Shown piece by piece: positions 26,152 to 36,000 of a DNA stretch of 64,000 nt. The notes under the pieces are model-generated. The model had not been told where the DNA came from. It saw only the letters and a program-made list of their open reading frames with translations, and did no database searches. The stretch is from Alteromonas sp. LOR (GTDB taxonomy: Bacteria > Pseudomonadota > Gammaproteobacteria > Enterobacterales > Alteromonadaceae). The stretch lies in assembly GCF_000753865.1 (NCBI RefSeq), contig NZ_JQFW01000010.1, positions 89,795 to 153,794 on the forward strand, given 5' to 3'. A program made the translations under genes and the position numbers. Position 1 is the stretch's first letter; each line of letters starts with the position of its first letter.

Positions 26152-28995
26152 ATGTCTTATTACCGATACATGCTACTTTGCATGTTCACTATCTTCCTTA
26201 CTGCTTGCCAACAAGCAGAGCCAGAAAAAACCAATAACGACGAAAAAATGGTTTTACCCGCCCCAATAGCACTTACGGTGGGTGAAGGATTCGTTAATCC
26301 AATTGGTCACTATGAGAGCTCACCGCGGTTTAGCTGGCAAGTTCCCGCCGAGTCTACTCAGTTGGCTCAACATAGTTACCAAATTCAAGTGTCTACCTAC
26401 GATACATTCGACCCAGAACACATTTTATGGGATAGCGGAAGAGTTATGTCATCCAAAAATGCGTGGGTTAGTGCTGAGAGGTTAACTCTAGACTCTAGGC
26501 AACGTGTATTTTGGAGAGTAAAAACGTGGGATGTAGAGAGCAACAGTTCACGATGGAGTGAAACGCAGGCTATTGAGACTGGTTTGCTTACAAACAGTGA
26601 TTGGCACGCTCGGTGGATAGGGCATCCAGACACTAATGAGCGAACTATAGTCCATAGTCCCAACTCCATTGAGCAACCAGATAATCAGTATTTTCGTCCT
26701 CAATATTTACGCAAAACCTTTAAGCTGAATAAGCCCATTAAACGAGCTCGTCTTTATATCACCGCCAAAGGGGTATTTAAGCCTTTTATCAATGGCCAAG
26801 CAGTCAGTGAAGATGTGATGACTCCAGGGTGGACGCCCTATCATAAACGTATTGAGACGCTGACTTACGATGTTTCAAATTTAGTGCATCAAGGCTCTAA
26901 TGCTATCGGTGCTGCACTAGCTGAAGGGTGGCAAGGTCGTATTTTTCATCCTACCAAGCAGGACTATGTAACACCTCTTCGTCTTATTGCTCAGCTTGAA
27001 GTAACCTTTGCAGACGGCACATTATCGCGAGTTGTAACTGATGATAGTTGGTTTTCAACCGATCAAGGACCCATTCGCACTGCGGGTAATTATGATGGTG
27101 AGCGCTATAACGCCAATTTTGAAATACCTGGCTGGAATACCGCTGAGTTTAACAACGATGGCTGGATGCGGGTATATTCTGAGCCGTATGAACCTGACGT
27201 AAAACTTCGGCCAAAGCGCCATGCGCCAGTTAGAGTAACAAAAACAATTCCTGCCATAACGCTTGTAAGTGTTAAAGACGGTGTGGCAATTTTCGATATG
27301 GGTCAAAACATGGTAGGCGTGCCGGAAGTGACGCTACCCGTAAAAAAAGATCAAACAGTAAAAATTCGATTTTCCGAAGCGTTGCAAGGAGAAACGTTCT
27401 ATGTAAGAAATCTTCGCTCGGCCAAAAGTACCGATTGGTACGTTCCCAAATCCGACGGCCAAATTACCTATCAGCCAACATTTACGTTTCATGGGTATCG
27501 TTATGTGGAAGTTTCGGGGTATGACAAAACATCTACACCAGCGCTGGAGTGGGTGAAAGGTAAGGTGCTTCACTCTGATTTCGATGTCTATGACAATTTT
27601 TCAAGTAATCATAGCAAACTCAATACGCTGTCTAGCAATGTATCGTGGGGATTACGCGGTAATTTCCTCGATATTCCCACAGACTGTCCGCAACGCGATG
27701 AGCGTTTAGGTTGGACAGGCGATGCCCAAGTATTTGTCCGTACGTCACTATATAAAGCGGATGTGTATGCTTTTTGGGCTTCGTGGCTAGAAAGTATGAG
27801 AGAAGAGCAAGGCATTGATGGAATGATCCCCAAATTTGTGCCATTTCGCCCGTTTCTTACTGAAGGAACCGCCGCTGCTTGGGGAGATGCTGCAACCATC
27901 GTTCCGTGGGAATTGTACCAACATACCGGAGATATCACTGTTCTCGCTGACAATTATTCTATGATGAAGCGATGGGTGAAATACACTGAGTTTAATAGCT
28001 TTGACTATATTTCCAACATTGGCACTTACGGCGACTGGTTACAGCCTTTTACAGAAAACGAACGAGCTTCGGGTGATACGCATCCTGATTTAATTGCTAC
28101 CGCATATTACGCGCGCTCTGTGGACATTTTGGCCAAAACTGCACAGATATTAGGGTATGAATCCGACGCAAACCAATATCGACGTTTGTTTAATAACATT
28201 AAGCAAAAATTCAGAACATTCTTTTTTGATGACACGCTCAATCTTGTGAGCTTAACGACTAAGCAAATTAAACGGGAGAAAGGTAAAAGGCTCAAGTCGC
28301 CAAAAACCGTCGAACTCAATGTTAAAACTACTCAAACAAGTTATTTGTTGCCGCTGGCGTTTGGATTGTTTTCAGAGGATGAGCAAACTACAGCAGTTGA
28401 AAAGCTATTAGCTTTATTAGAAAAAAGTGATCGGCATTTACGTACTGGTTTTTTAGGCACACCAATGTTACACCAGGTGCTGCAAAAATATGGTCATAGC
28501 GAACTAATGTACGATATTTTGCTGCAGGAAACCTACCCGTCATGGTTTTACTCCATCAACAACGGTGCAACGACTACCTGGGAGCGTTGGAACTCATACT
28601 CTCTCGAAGAGGGCTTTAATAAAGCTAACATGAATTCACTTAATCATTATGCTTACGGTGCAGTGGCTGAGTGGTTCTACACTGGTATGCTCGGAATTCG
28701 ATCACTAGAGCCTGGATTTAAAACATTTCAGATTAGCCCGCAGTTCACTACTAGGTTAAACAACTTGCAAGGTACAGTGCCAACGATTAATGGCGATATT
28801 AAAGTGGCTTGGTCAATTGCCGCCAACCAATTATCAATGAGCATTACGGTACCGAAAAATACTCGCGCTGAACTAAAGCTTCCGTCCCTTACTGGACTAA
28901 CACTGACCCATAATGGTGAATCTTTACCTGACACTGACCTGTGGCTTGAGCCTGGCTCATATCATGTATCGGGCGACATCAGCATGCCTATGTAG
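26152..28995 (+). CDS. Alpha-L-rhamnosidase, GH78, lipoprotein
   Basis: 947 residues with a lipoprotein signal ending in LTAC (cysteine about residue 19), so it is anchored to a membrane. The order is that of GH78: an N-terminal beta domain (ALTVGEGFVNPIG, SPRFSW), a carbohydrate-binding-like sandwich with TPGWTPYHKRIETLTYDV, the (alpha/alpha)6 barrel, and a C-terminal beta domain. The catalytic block LDIPTDCPQRDERLGWTGDA lies near 505-524, and ATTTWERW and NHYAYGAVAEWFY follow near 806-835. It removes terminal alpha-L-rhamnose, here most likely from ulvan oligosaccharides. It is the first gene of a four-gene run and is closely related to the GH78 at 55 kb. Confidence 0.92.
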   Translation: MSYYRYMLLCMFTIFLTACQQAEPEKTNNDEKMVLPAPIALTVGEGFVNPIGHYESSPRFSWQVPAESTQLAQHSYQIQVSTYDTFDPEHILWDSGRVMSSKNAWVSAERLTLDSRQRVFWRVKTWDVESNSSRWSETQAIETGLLTNSDWHARWIGHPDTNERTIVHSPNSIEQPDNQYFRPQYLRKTFKLNKPIKRARLYITAKGVFKPFINGQAVSEDVMTPGWTPYHKRIETLTYDVSNLVHQGSNAIGAALAEGWQGRIFHPTKQDYVTPLRLIAQLEVTFADGTLSRVVTDDSWFSTDQGPIRTAGNYDGERYNANFEIPGWNTAEFNNDGWMRVYSEPYEPDVKLRPKRHAPVRVTKTIPAITLVSVKDGVAIFDMGQNMVGVPEVTLPVKKDQTVKIRFSEALQGETFYVRNLRSAKSTDWYVPKSDGQITYQPTFTFHGYRYVEVSGYDKTSTPALEWVKGKVLHSDFDVYDNFSSNHSKLNTLSSNVSWGLRGNFLDIPTDCPQRDERLGWTGDAQVFVRTSLYKADVYAFWASWLESMREEQGIDGMIPKFVPFRPFLTEGTAAAWGDAATIVPWELYQHTGDITVLADNYSMMKRWVKYTEFNSFDYISNIGTYGDWLQPFTENERASGDTHPDLIATAYYARSVDILAKTAQILGYESDANQYRRLFNNIKQKFRTFFFDDTLNLVSLTTKQIKREKGKRLKSPKTVELNVKTTQTSYLLPLAFGLFSEDEQTTAVEKLLALLEKSDRHLRTGFLGTPMLHQVLQKYGHSELMYDILLQETYPSWFYSINNGATTTWERWNSYSLEEGFNKANMNSLNHYAYGAVAEWFYTGMLGIRSLEPGFKTFQISPQFTTRLNNLQGTVPTINGDIKVAWSIAANQLSMSITVPKNTRAELKLPSLTGLTLTHNGESLPDTDLWLEPGSYHVSGDISMPM

Positions 28996-29047
28996 TGTTT
29001 CAGAGTTTATAAATTCATTTTTTTACAGCTTCCATGGACAATAAAAT

Positions 29048-31405
29048 ATGCGCATAAGAGAAATAATAATTGCTAGCTTTGTAATACTGTCTTCTACTTT
29101 TTCGCTTCCTGCTACTGCGGTTGAGTGGTCTGCAGAGTGGATTTGGGCAAAAGAACGATTTACCGAACCAAATAGTTGGATGGCATTTCGTAAAAAAATC
29201 AGTTTGGATGAACAACCAGAAGCAAGCGTTGCCTATATCAGCGCTGACACCAAATATTGGTTATGGATTAATGGCAAGCTTGTTGTTTTCGAGGGAAGCT
29301 ATACGGGAGGGCCGTCTCCAGTAACACCAGCGCCACGTACCGACTTTTTCCCTATTGCATCGAACAAGTACTACGACGAAGTTGATATCAGTCAATACCT
29401 GACTGAAGGTACTAACACTATTGCGGCATTGGTATGGTATTACGGTGATAATGGTCAAAAGGGTACTCATATTTCGTCGAATAAAGGGGGCTTTATTTTT
29501 CAGGCTGACGCCGGTGATACCCGAATTATTTCTGATGATTCATGGAAGGTAAATCCTCACTCGGCTTATAACGCTAAAGTCACTAAGCAGTCGCCCTATC
29601 GAGTAGCGGCATGGAACATTGACTACGATGCCAGAAATAGCATGGGAGATTGGACGGATGGAGCTTGGTATAAAACCGAGTACGATGATACTAGCTGGGC
29701 AAGCGCAAAGAGCCTACTCCGTCCGCCGAGAGCACCTTTTAATGCGCTTTTTCCAAGTGAAATCCCTATTTTACACAACTATGGTTTGACGCACTGCGAG
29801 AACTATCCCGCATCCAAATTTCCTTTTGAGAGCAATGGTGAAACTATTAAGTGCGTGCTCGATTTTAATAAAAATATTACACCCTATTTCGATATTGAGG
29901 CTGAGCAGGGCTTGCAGGTGCATATTGACTCTAATATGCGACTTAACACGATTGAGACCACCTACACGACAAAAAAAGGCCGACAGCAGTTTGAGTCTTA
30001 TTCATGGTTTAACGCTCGAACTATAGAATATACTTTCCCAAAAGGTGTCACTGTGCACGGCCTAAAATACCGCTGGACAGGAGTGGGCTCAACTCCTGGG
30101 CACTTTGAGACTGACGATAGCTGGTTTACACGTATTTGGCAGATGGCAGAGAATACTTTATACATTTGTGCTCGCGATAACTTTATGGATACGCCGGATA
30201 GAGAGCGAGGTTTGTGGATTGGTGATGTAGCCGACCAGGCAAGCTACTTATTCTACTCCATGGATAAACCCGGGCGCGACCTACTGAAAAAAGCGATCAA
30301 AGTAACGCTTGCCTTCAGCGACAGCGAAACGGGTATTTTTGCAGGTTTAGGGCCTGGCCGATTCAGGGAATTACCGGCACAGAGTTTACAGTTTGTCGAG
30401 CAAGGTATTTGGCATTATTACTATAATACCGGCGATCATGAGACGCTTGAATTTGCCTATCCGTACGTACATAAATACCTCACATTGTGGGATCTCCGCG
30501 AGAATGGCTTAGCGACATTTAGAAGTGGTGCTTGGAAATGGACTGACTGGGGCCCGCAAGAAACCATTGATTATGACGTTATTCAAAATGCGCTTTACTA
30601 CAGTGCGCTAGTATCAGCTCGCAACATGGCGTTAGCGCTGAATAATCAAACTCACCTGATTTTCTACGATAGCCGCATAGCAGCGTTGAAAAAGGCGTTC
30701 AGAACTACATTTTGGCATGATGGTTTTTACAGTAGCAATCCCAAGGTGTTTAAAGACGACAGGGCTAATGCAGTTGCTATTTTGTTTGGCTTAGCTGACG
30801 AGAGCCAATACGACGCCATAGTTGACAATGTATTGATACCCAACCACTTTGCCAGCCCGCATTTTGAATGGATGGTCTATAACGCTATGGCAATAGCAGG
30901 GCGCTACGGTGATGCTCTGTCGAGAATGAAAGAGCGGTATGGCAAACAGGTAGCTAATCCAGCCAGATCAACGTTAACCGAGTACATGAATGGCGGAGGA
31001 ACAGAAAATCACGCCTGGAATGCACCTAGTACTGTATTAAGTAAATATATTGCTGGTATCGCCCCTACTTCTGTAGCTTGGGAAACATATCAAGTTTTGC
31101 CCAATATGGTGCATATGAAGCGGATTGAACAACGCGTGCCCAGCGTGCAAGGCGACATCGATTTTACAATAAGTCGCACATCAGAAAGTCTTACTCTTGA
31201 ACTCAATTCACCTAGTAATACAGTAGCACGGGTAGGAGTGCCTAAGGAATATTTTAATATCAGTAACATAGTCGTAAATGGGAACGTTGCATGGCAAACC
31301 GGGCAAGTGAAAAACAGTGTGGATGGTGTGAGGTTTGTGTCTGAAAACTCGAAATATATCCTATTAGATGTTGCTCCGGGTGCTTGGAAAATAGACGCTA
31401 ATTAA
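29048..31405 (+). CDS. Divergent GH78-like alpha-L-rhamnosidase-related protein
   Basis: 785 residues with a signal peptide (about 1-25). The fold order is GH78-like: N-terminal beta sandwich domains (SAEWIWAKERF, YWLWINGKLVVFEG), then an (alpha/alpha)6 barrel. The barrel entrance reads DNFMDTPDRERGLWIGDVAD near 377-396 in place of the canonical DCPQRDERLGWTGD. GGGTENHAWNAPSTVLSKYIAG near 646-667 replaces the WERW...NHYAYG block. It therefore belongs to a diverged branch whose sugar may differ from terminal rhamnose. It follows the first GH78 by 52 bases and precedes the sulfatase fusion by 15 bases, so it is part of the same operon and probably acts on a related or sulfated end group. Confidence 0.8.
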   Translation: MRIREIIIASFVILSSTFSLPATAVEWSAEWIWAKERFTEPNSWMAFRKKISLDEQPEASVAYISADTKYWLWINGKLVVFEGSYTGGPSPVTPAPRTDFFPIASNKYYDEVDISQYLTEGTNTIAALVWYYGDNGQKGTHISSNKGGFIFQADAGDTRIISDDSWKVNPHSAYNAKVTKQSPYRVAAWNIDYDARNSMGDWTDGAWYKTEYDDTSWASAKSLLRPPRAPFNALFPSEIPILHNYGLTHCENYPASKFPFESNGETIKCVLDFNKNITPYFDIEAEQGLQVHIDSNMRLNTIETTYTTKKGRQQFESYSWFNARTIEYTFPKGVTVHGLKYRWTGVGSTPGHFETDDSWFTRIWQMAENTLYICARDNFMDTPDRERGLWIGDVADQASYLFYSMDKPGRDLLKKAIKVTLAFSDSETGIFAGLGPGRFRELPAQSLQFVEQGIWHYYYNTGDHETLEFAYPYVHKYLTLWDLRENGLATFRSGAWKWTDWGPQETIDYDVIQNALYYSALVSARNMALALNNQTHLIFYDSRIAALKKAFRTTFWHDGFYSSNPKVFKDDRANAVAILFGLADESQYDAIVDNVLIPNHFASPHFEWMVYNAMAIAGRYGDALSRMKERYGKQVANPARSTLTEYMNGGGTENHAWNAPSTVLSKYIAGIAPTSVAWETYQVLPNMVHMKRIEQRVPSVQGDIDFTISRTSESLTLELNSPSNTVARVGVPKEYFNISNIVVNGNVAWQTGQVKNSVDGVRFVSENSKYILLDVAPGAWKIDAN

Positions 31406-31420
31406 TGTTGGGATATTAAA

Positions 31421-34400
31421 ATGAAATTAGTACTTAGATACCTCACAACGCTTTTCTTAGTTTTTTCGGGCCTACTTGTCAGCGCGATGGCTTATGCAAG
31501 TCAAGCTAATAAGTCTCCTAACATTGTAGTGTTTCTCGTTGACGATCTTCGACCTGACTTGGGCGCTTATGGCCACACTCAGGTGCACAGCCCCAATATC
31601 GACCAACTGGCCAGCGAGGGCGTAAAGTTTAGCCGAGCGTACGCTCAACAAGCTATTTGTGGCCCTTCTCGCGTGAGCATAATGACAGGCTTACGACCTG
31701 AGACAACAGGATTGTATACCATTAGAAAAGACGGGCGACTTCGACCTAATCAACCAAATGTGGTGTCGCTGCCGCAATTGTTCAAAGCGAATGGATACAA
31801 GACGATTAGTATCGGTAAAGTTTATCACAGCACAACAGACGATGCTGAAAGCTGGTCTACTCATATTAAAAAGCTCGATAACTTTTACGCTATTGACGGT
31901 AATAAAGAAAAGCGATTTGCATATGAAGCCGGCGATGTCGAGGACGACTTTTATAAAGATGGCAAAGTGGCCAGCGATGCCATACGTGCACTGCGAGATT
32001 TAAAAGACGACAAGTTTTTAATGTTTGTTGGCCTCAGCAAGCCCCACCTTCCTTTCAACGCGCCAAAACGTTATTGGGAGTTATATGACAGAAACGAGCT
32101 TGCAGTGCCAAGCCGAAATAAACCAGAGGACATGTATCGTCTTGCGCTTACAAAGTGGGGCGAGTTAAGAATGTATGGTGGTATTCCTAAGGAAGGCGAC
32201 GTCAATGATGAGCTAACTAAAACGCTTAGGCATGGATATTTCGCGTCGGTAAGCTATATGGACGCGCAGGTTGGCAAAGTAATGCAAGCGCTTAGCGAGA
32301 TGAATCTACGAGAAAATACTATGGTTGTATTGATGAGCGACCATGGATACAAGCTTGGCGAGTACGGCGCGTGGAATAAGCATACCAATATGGAGCTGGA
32401 CACTCGGGTACCTCTCATTATAAGTCGTGAACTTTCTTATAGCAGGCGCGTGGCGAATCAAACTTCATCGGCACTGGTTGAAAATGTCGATATTTTTCCG
32501 ACGCTAGTGGAAGCTGCAGGACTCACTATGCCTAACGTAGATGGGGATAGTATGCTATCTCTCATAGACAACCCTCATCAATCTTTTAAACCAGCCGCTT
32601 ATAGTCTTTTTAATCGAGGAAAGATTATGGGGGTGACGGTCACAGATGGTGATTGGCGATATACGCAATGGCGAGATGCCGCCACGCAGGAAATACAGTT
32701 CACAGAGCTATACGATCACAGGGTATCCGATGTTGCGAGAGCCAATGAATCTGGTAAACCGAGCTATCAAAATATTGAAGAAAAGTTACGTGAGCTTCTT
32801 CACGCAAAATTTTCTCTCAGTGCCCCTTCTTTTTATCAAAAGCGAGAGGTTAATAACACGCAAATTCCTATCACATTGATGTCGGACTTTACTGATACTC
32901 GTGGGCAAATAGGCGACGTTTATGACTTTTTTGACGTTGCGGTAAGGACCGAAAGAGGTAGCCCAAAATCGAAACCCGCGACGTTTGGACGTAAGCCCAA
33001 GGTCAATACCGTTAGAATGTTAGGGGGTTGGTTCAACCAAGACTTAGCAGGCGATACCTATTTGTGGGATGGGGAAAAATATGTCTACAACTTCGAACCT
33101 GCGTTCGAACGAATTGACAGGTGGCTAAAGGACGATTGGGATATCTTTCAGATCGTATTAGACAATCCACCCTGGGCCTTTCAGCGTGGGCACAAATTTG
33201 TAGAAGAGCCCGATGGCAAGCATTATTTATTGAAAGATAAAATAGGGGTGTATGGCAACGGGTTACCACCATATAACGCAATAGCGTGGAATAAGTATAT
33301 AAGCGCTTTTATCACTAAGCTTGTAGAGCGTTACGGTAAAGAACGGGTGCTTAATTGGCGGTTTAGAGTGGGCTCAGAGATAGATACTCGACCTCAGCAC
33401 TGGGCCGCTACGCGAGAAGAGTTTTTTGATCATTACCTTAATACAGTATCAGCGATAAAGACTACGCTGCCCAGCGCAAAAGTAGGAGTTCACTTCAGAG
33501 AGGCGTCCCATAAAAGCCGCTATGTTGATTACACGGGTAACAAAGAAAATGCCTATGCGCCGCATTTTGTCACTTGGGCAAAAGAAAATAACGTACCCTA
33601 TGATTTCTTAGCGATTTCCTATTACCCGCACATAACACACCCTCACGAAATGGATATGGATGAGGTGTACGCTAAGCAGATTGCGCCTATCTTAGAGCAC
33701 GCAGATTACAACCCTGCAGCCCGCTTTGAAATACATGAGTATAAATTCATTGTGAAAATGAAGCGGGCAGGGTTCGTTAGCGTTGCGACGTCACATAATT
33801 CTGCATTTTTTGCCATGCTTGCCAAAATGATGTTAACCCACAACATAAAAGATGTTTTTCAGTGGGGAAACTTCCATGAGGGGTCATATAGCCCAGAAGC
33901 GCTAACGCAACTCGCACTGTTTCCGATGGTGGGGAATAGGCTGTATGAAAATTCCGTTAGCACTAAAAAAACACCTCAGGGAAACACGGTAAATGGAATA
34001 TTCACAGAGCGAGAATCTGATGATGGAATCGATGTGCTTGCCTTTAATTTTAATAACGAAAATATGGATGCTTTAACGCCTGAATTACTTCATCTTCGTG
34101 TTCGGGTGGACAAGCCATCTGGCACTAAGTACCACTATCGAGTAGCGCAAATTGATGACGAAACCAATATCGAGCAGCAGTTCATTAATGATTTTCCTAA
34201 AGCCATGCTCACTGAAAGAGAAGGTGGATGGCGGAAAGCCGATGCACATTCTACCGCATCTTTGCGCGATGCTTTAAACGAAGCGGGGCGGAAAGCTTTT
34301 CGTGTACATAAAGAAAGCTATGGAAAAGTCACCTCACTAAAATGGAGTGACTGGATGGAGGGAAGCACCCAAGAAAATGATCGGGCTTCAATAGTTTCCA

Positions 34401-34462
34401 TTGATGCGTCTATTCCGTCTTTTTCCGTTCAGAAATACGAAATGCGATGGGCAAATGAGTAG
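31421..34462 (+). CDS. Two-domain enzyme: S1 sulfatase (iduronate-sulfatase-like, S1_7 type) fused to a GH39-like domain
   Basis: 1013 residues with a signal peptide (about 1-26). Residues about 33-455 form a type I sulfatase: VFLVDDLRPDLGAYG gives the metal aspartates, Cys80 in ICGPSRVSIMTG is the formylglycine site of the CxPSR motif, and VVLMSDHGYKLGEYGAWNKH is the second metal site. Residues about 475-1000 resemble a GH39 barrel: VNTVRMLGGW, NWRFRVGSEID with a candidate acid/base glutamate, FLAISYYP, and FEIHEYKF with a candidate nucleophile. Ulvan loci are known to contain GH39 enzymes and multi-domain sulfatase/hydrolase proteins. It would desulfate and then cleave the same oligosaccharide end. 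Maturation needs a formylglycine-generating enzyme, which is not in the window. Confidence 0.85.
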   Translation: MKLVLRYLTTLFLVFSGLLVSAMAYASQANKSPNIVVFLVDDLRPDLGAYGHTQVHSPNIDQLASEGVKFSRAYAQQAICGPSRVSIMTGLRPETTGLYTIRKDGRLRPNQPNVVSLPQLFKANGYKTISIGKVYHSTTDDAESWSTHIKKLDNFYAIDGNKEKRFAYEAGDVEDDFYKDGKVASDAIRALRDLKDDKFLMFVGLSKPHLPFNAPKRYWELYDRNELAVPSRNKPEDMYRLALTKWGELRMYGGIPKEGDVNDELTKTLRHGYFASVSYMDAQVGKVMQALSEMNLRENTMVVLMSDHGYKLGEYGAWNKHTNMELDTRVPLIISRELSYSRRVANQTSSALVENVDIFPTLVEAAGLTMPNVDGDSMLSLIDNPHQSFKPAAYSLFNRGKIMGVTVTDGDWRYTQWRDAATQEIQFTELYDHRVSDVARANESGKPSYQNIEEKLRELLHAKFSLSAPSFYQKREVNNTQIPITLMSDFTDTRGQIGDVYDFFDVAVRTERGSPKSKPATFGRKPKVNTVRMLGGWFNQDLAGDTYLWDGEKYVYNFEPAFERIDRWLKDDWDIFQIVLDNPPWAFQRGHKFVEEPDGKHYLLKDKIGVYGNGLPPYNAIAWNKYISAFITKLVERYGKERVLNWRFRVGSEIDTRPQHWAATREEFFDHYLNTVSAIKTTLPSAKVGVHFREASHKSRYVDYTGNKENAYAPHFVTWAKENNVPYDFLAISYYPHITHPHEMDMDEVYAKQIAPILEHADYNPAARFEIHEYKFIVKMKRAGFVSVATSHNSAFFAMLAKMMLTHNIKDVFQWGNFHEGSYSPEALTQLALFPMVGNRLYENSVSTKKTPQGNTVNGIFTERESDDGIDVLAFNFNNENMDALTPELLHLRVRVDKPSGTKYHYRVAQIDDETNIEQQFINDFPKAMLTEREGGWRKADAHSTASLRDALNEAGRKAFRVHKESYGKVTSLKWSDWMEGSTQENDRASIVSIDASIPSFSVQKYEMRWANE

Positions 34463-34499
34463 TACACACGAACCTGCCTAAGATTAAGTGTGACCTGTT

Positions 34500-34514
34500 A
34501 TGATTGTTTTTGAT
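34500..34514 (+). promoter_or_regulatory. Candidate operator upstream of the GH88 gene
   Basis: ATGATTGTTTTTGAT matches ATGATTGnnnnTGAT exactly and is followed by GATTTTGG. It lies 62 bases before the GH88 start, in the 113-base gap after the sulfatase fusion, suggesting a separate promoter there. Confidence 0.5.
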
Positions 34515-34575
34515 GATTTTGGCGGGTTTATTGTTTAATCTATACAGCTAAACTAATTAACACGGTAAGTATCAG

Positions 34576-35835
34576 ATGACCAAAAACCAGCAGACTATAG
34601 CCGCAATTTTAGCCGCTTGTACTCTTTCTGCTTGCAGCGCAACCGAGAAGCAGGCGAGTGCACCGGCAGTAAAAGAAAAAGTACCCAATACAATCAGCTA
34701 TTCTAAAAAGATTGATTGGCCAAAGAATAACACTGAGTTTTGTAGCGCTGCGTTAGACCACGCAACTATGCAGTACGATGGGTTTCGGCAAGCCTATACA
34801 GATCCCAAAAATGTGCCTAGGTCGTTCAGTCAAGGAAAGCCAAGGTTAGAGCCGATGTTGGGCTGGACTACAGGGTTTGTTGCCGGTAGTTTTTGGAATT
34901 TGTATGAGCATAATCAAGACCAAAGCTGGTTAGAGTCGGCAACTAAATGGACAGAGGCCCTCGAAAAAAACCAATTCAATCGTAAAACCCATGATATCGG
35001 TTTTATCATCTATGATAGTTTTGGTAATGGCCTTCGCTTAACCGATAATAAAGAGTATGAGACGGTTATTGTAAACGCGGCGAAAACGTTGATGGAACGT
35101 TATAACCCAAAAATCGGAGTCACCTATTCTTGGAGTTGGGGCACGTGGGAATTCCCAGTTATCATCGATAATATGATGAACTTGGAATTGTTGTACCGCG
35201 CATCAGAAATAACCGGTGACCCTGTATATCGCGATGCCGCCTTCAGTCATGCAAGTGTCACTATGGAGCATCATTTCCGTGATGATTTTAGCTCATTTCA
35301 TTTGGTGAATTATAGTAGAGAAACGGGTAAACCCAATTGGAAACAAACGTTCCAAGGTATTGCAGATGATTCTTCTTGGTCTCGTGGGCAAGGGTGGGGG
35401 CTGTATGGTTACACCATGTCATACCGATTTACTAAGGAAGAGAAGTTTCTAAATCATGCGCAAGGTATCGCCAATTACATTTTAGATCACCCTAACATGC
35501 CCGATGATCTAGTCCCGTATTTTGATTATGACGCCCCAAAACATGAGGGTACGACATTATACAGAGATTCTTCAGCGGCCTCATTAGCTGCAAGTGCCTT
35601 ACTGGAGCTATCTACGTTTGTTGAAGGGCCTGAATCTGAGCGTTACTACAATGCTGCTATGAAAATGTTGCGAACACTATCGTCACCAGCATACCTTGCT
35701 GAAAAAGGAGAAAATGGTTACTTCCTGTTGAAGCAGGCTACGGGTAACTTCCCAGCAAATGATGAATTGAATGCGTCATTGAATTATGGCGATTACTACT
35801 ATTTGCAAGCATTGAATCGCTGTAAAGCAATATAG
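34576..35835 (+). CDS. Unsaturated glucuronyl hydrolase, GH88, lipoprotein
   Basis: 419 residues with a lipoprotein signal ending in LSAC (cysteine about residue 20). The (alpha/alpha)6 barrel shows GH88 landmarks: LGWTTGFVAGSFWNLYEH, DIGFIIYDSFGNG with a conserved aspartate, WEFPVIIDNMMNLELLY with the catalytic-type aspartate, and DDSSWSRGQGWGLYGY. GH88 enzymes hydrate the double bond of the unsaturated uronic acid left by a lyase and so release it as an open-chain keto-uronate, the substrate of KduI. It would act on ulvan lyase products, at the membrane. It complements the GH105 at 37 kb. A strong hairpin terminator lies just beyond its stop. Confidence 0.9.
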   Translation: MTKNQQTIAAILAACTLSACSATEKQASAPAVKEKVPNTISYSKKIDWPKNNTEFCSAALDHATMQYDGFRQAYTDPKNVPRSFSQGKPRLEPMLGWTTGFVAGSFWNLYEHNQDQSWLESATKWTEALEKNQFNRKTHDIGFIIYDSFGNGLRLTDNKEYETVIVNAAKTLMERYNPKIGVTYSWSWGTWEFPVIIDNMMNLELLYRASEITGDPVYRDAAFSHASVTMEHHFRDDFSSFHLVNYSRETGKPNWKQTFQGIADDSSWSRGQGWGLYGYTMSYRFTKEEKFLNHAQGIANYILDHPNMPDDLVPYFDYDAPKHEGTTLYRDSSAASLAASALLELSTFVEGPESERYYNAAMKMLRTLSSPAYLAEKGENGYFLLKQATGNFPANDELNASLNYGDYYYLQALNRCKAI

Positions 35836-35851
35836 CGTTCTGTGGGTCAAT

Positions 35852-35883
35852 CACTGTCCCGTACTTTTTAGCACGGGACAGTG
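35852..35883. terminator. Terminator hairpin between the convergent GH88 and beta-helix genes
   Basis: CACTGTCCCGT pairs perfectly over 11 bp with ACGGGACAGTG around a 10-base loop, 16 bases after the GH88 stop. There is no long T run, so part of its strength is uncertain. The GGGACAG core resembles the repeat ends near 19 kb. Confidence 0.6.
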
Positions 35884-36000
35884 TTAGAAACAAACTGCTA
35901 TCAGTGCAAGTATGTAAGCTCATTATGAAACAGGAAGAGAACGGACATAGCACCGAATTAAAGCTTGAAGAAGCTACTTGTTCGGTGCGGTATCGAACAA

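Noticed and set aside
27609..27953. Minus-strand ORF of 114 codons
   Set aside because: It is antisense to the catalytic core of the GH78 gene and is a coding shadow.
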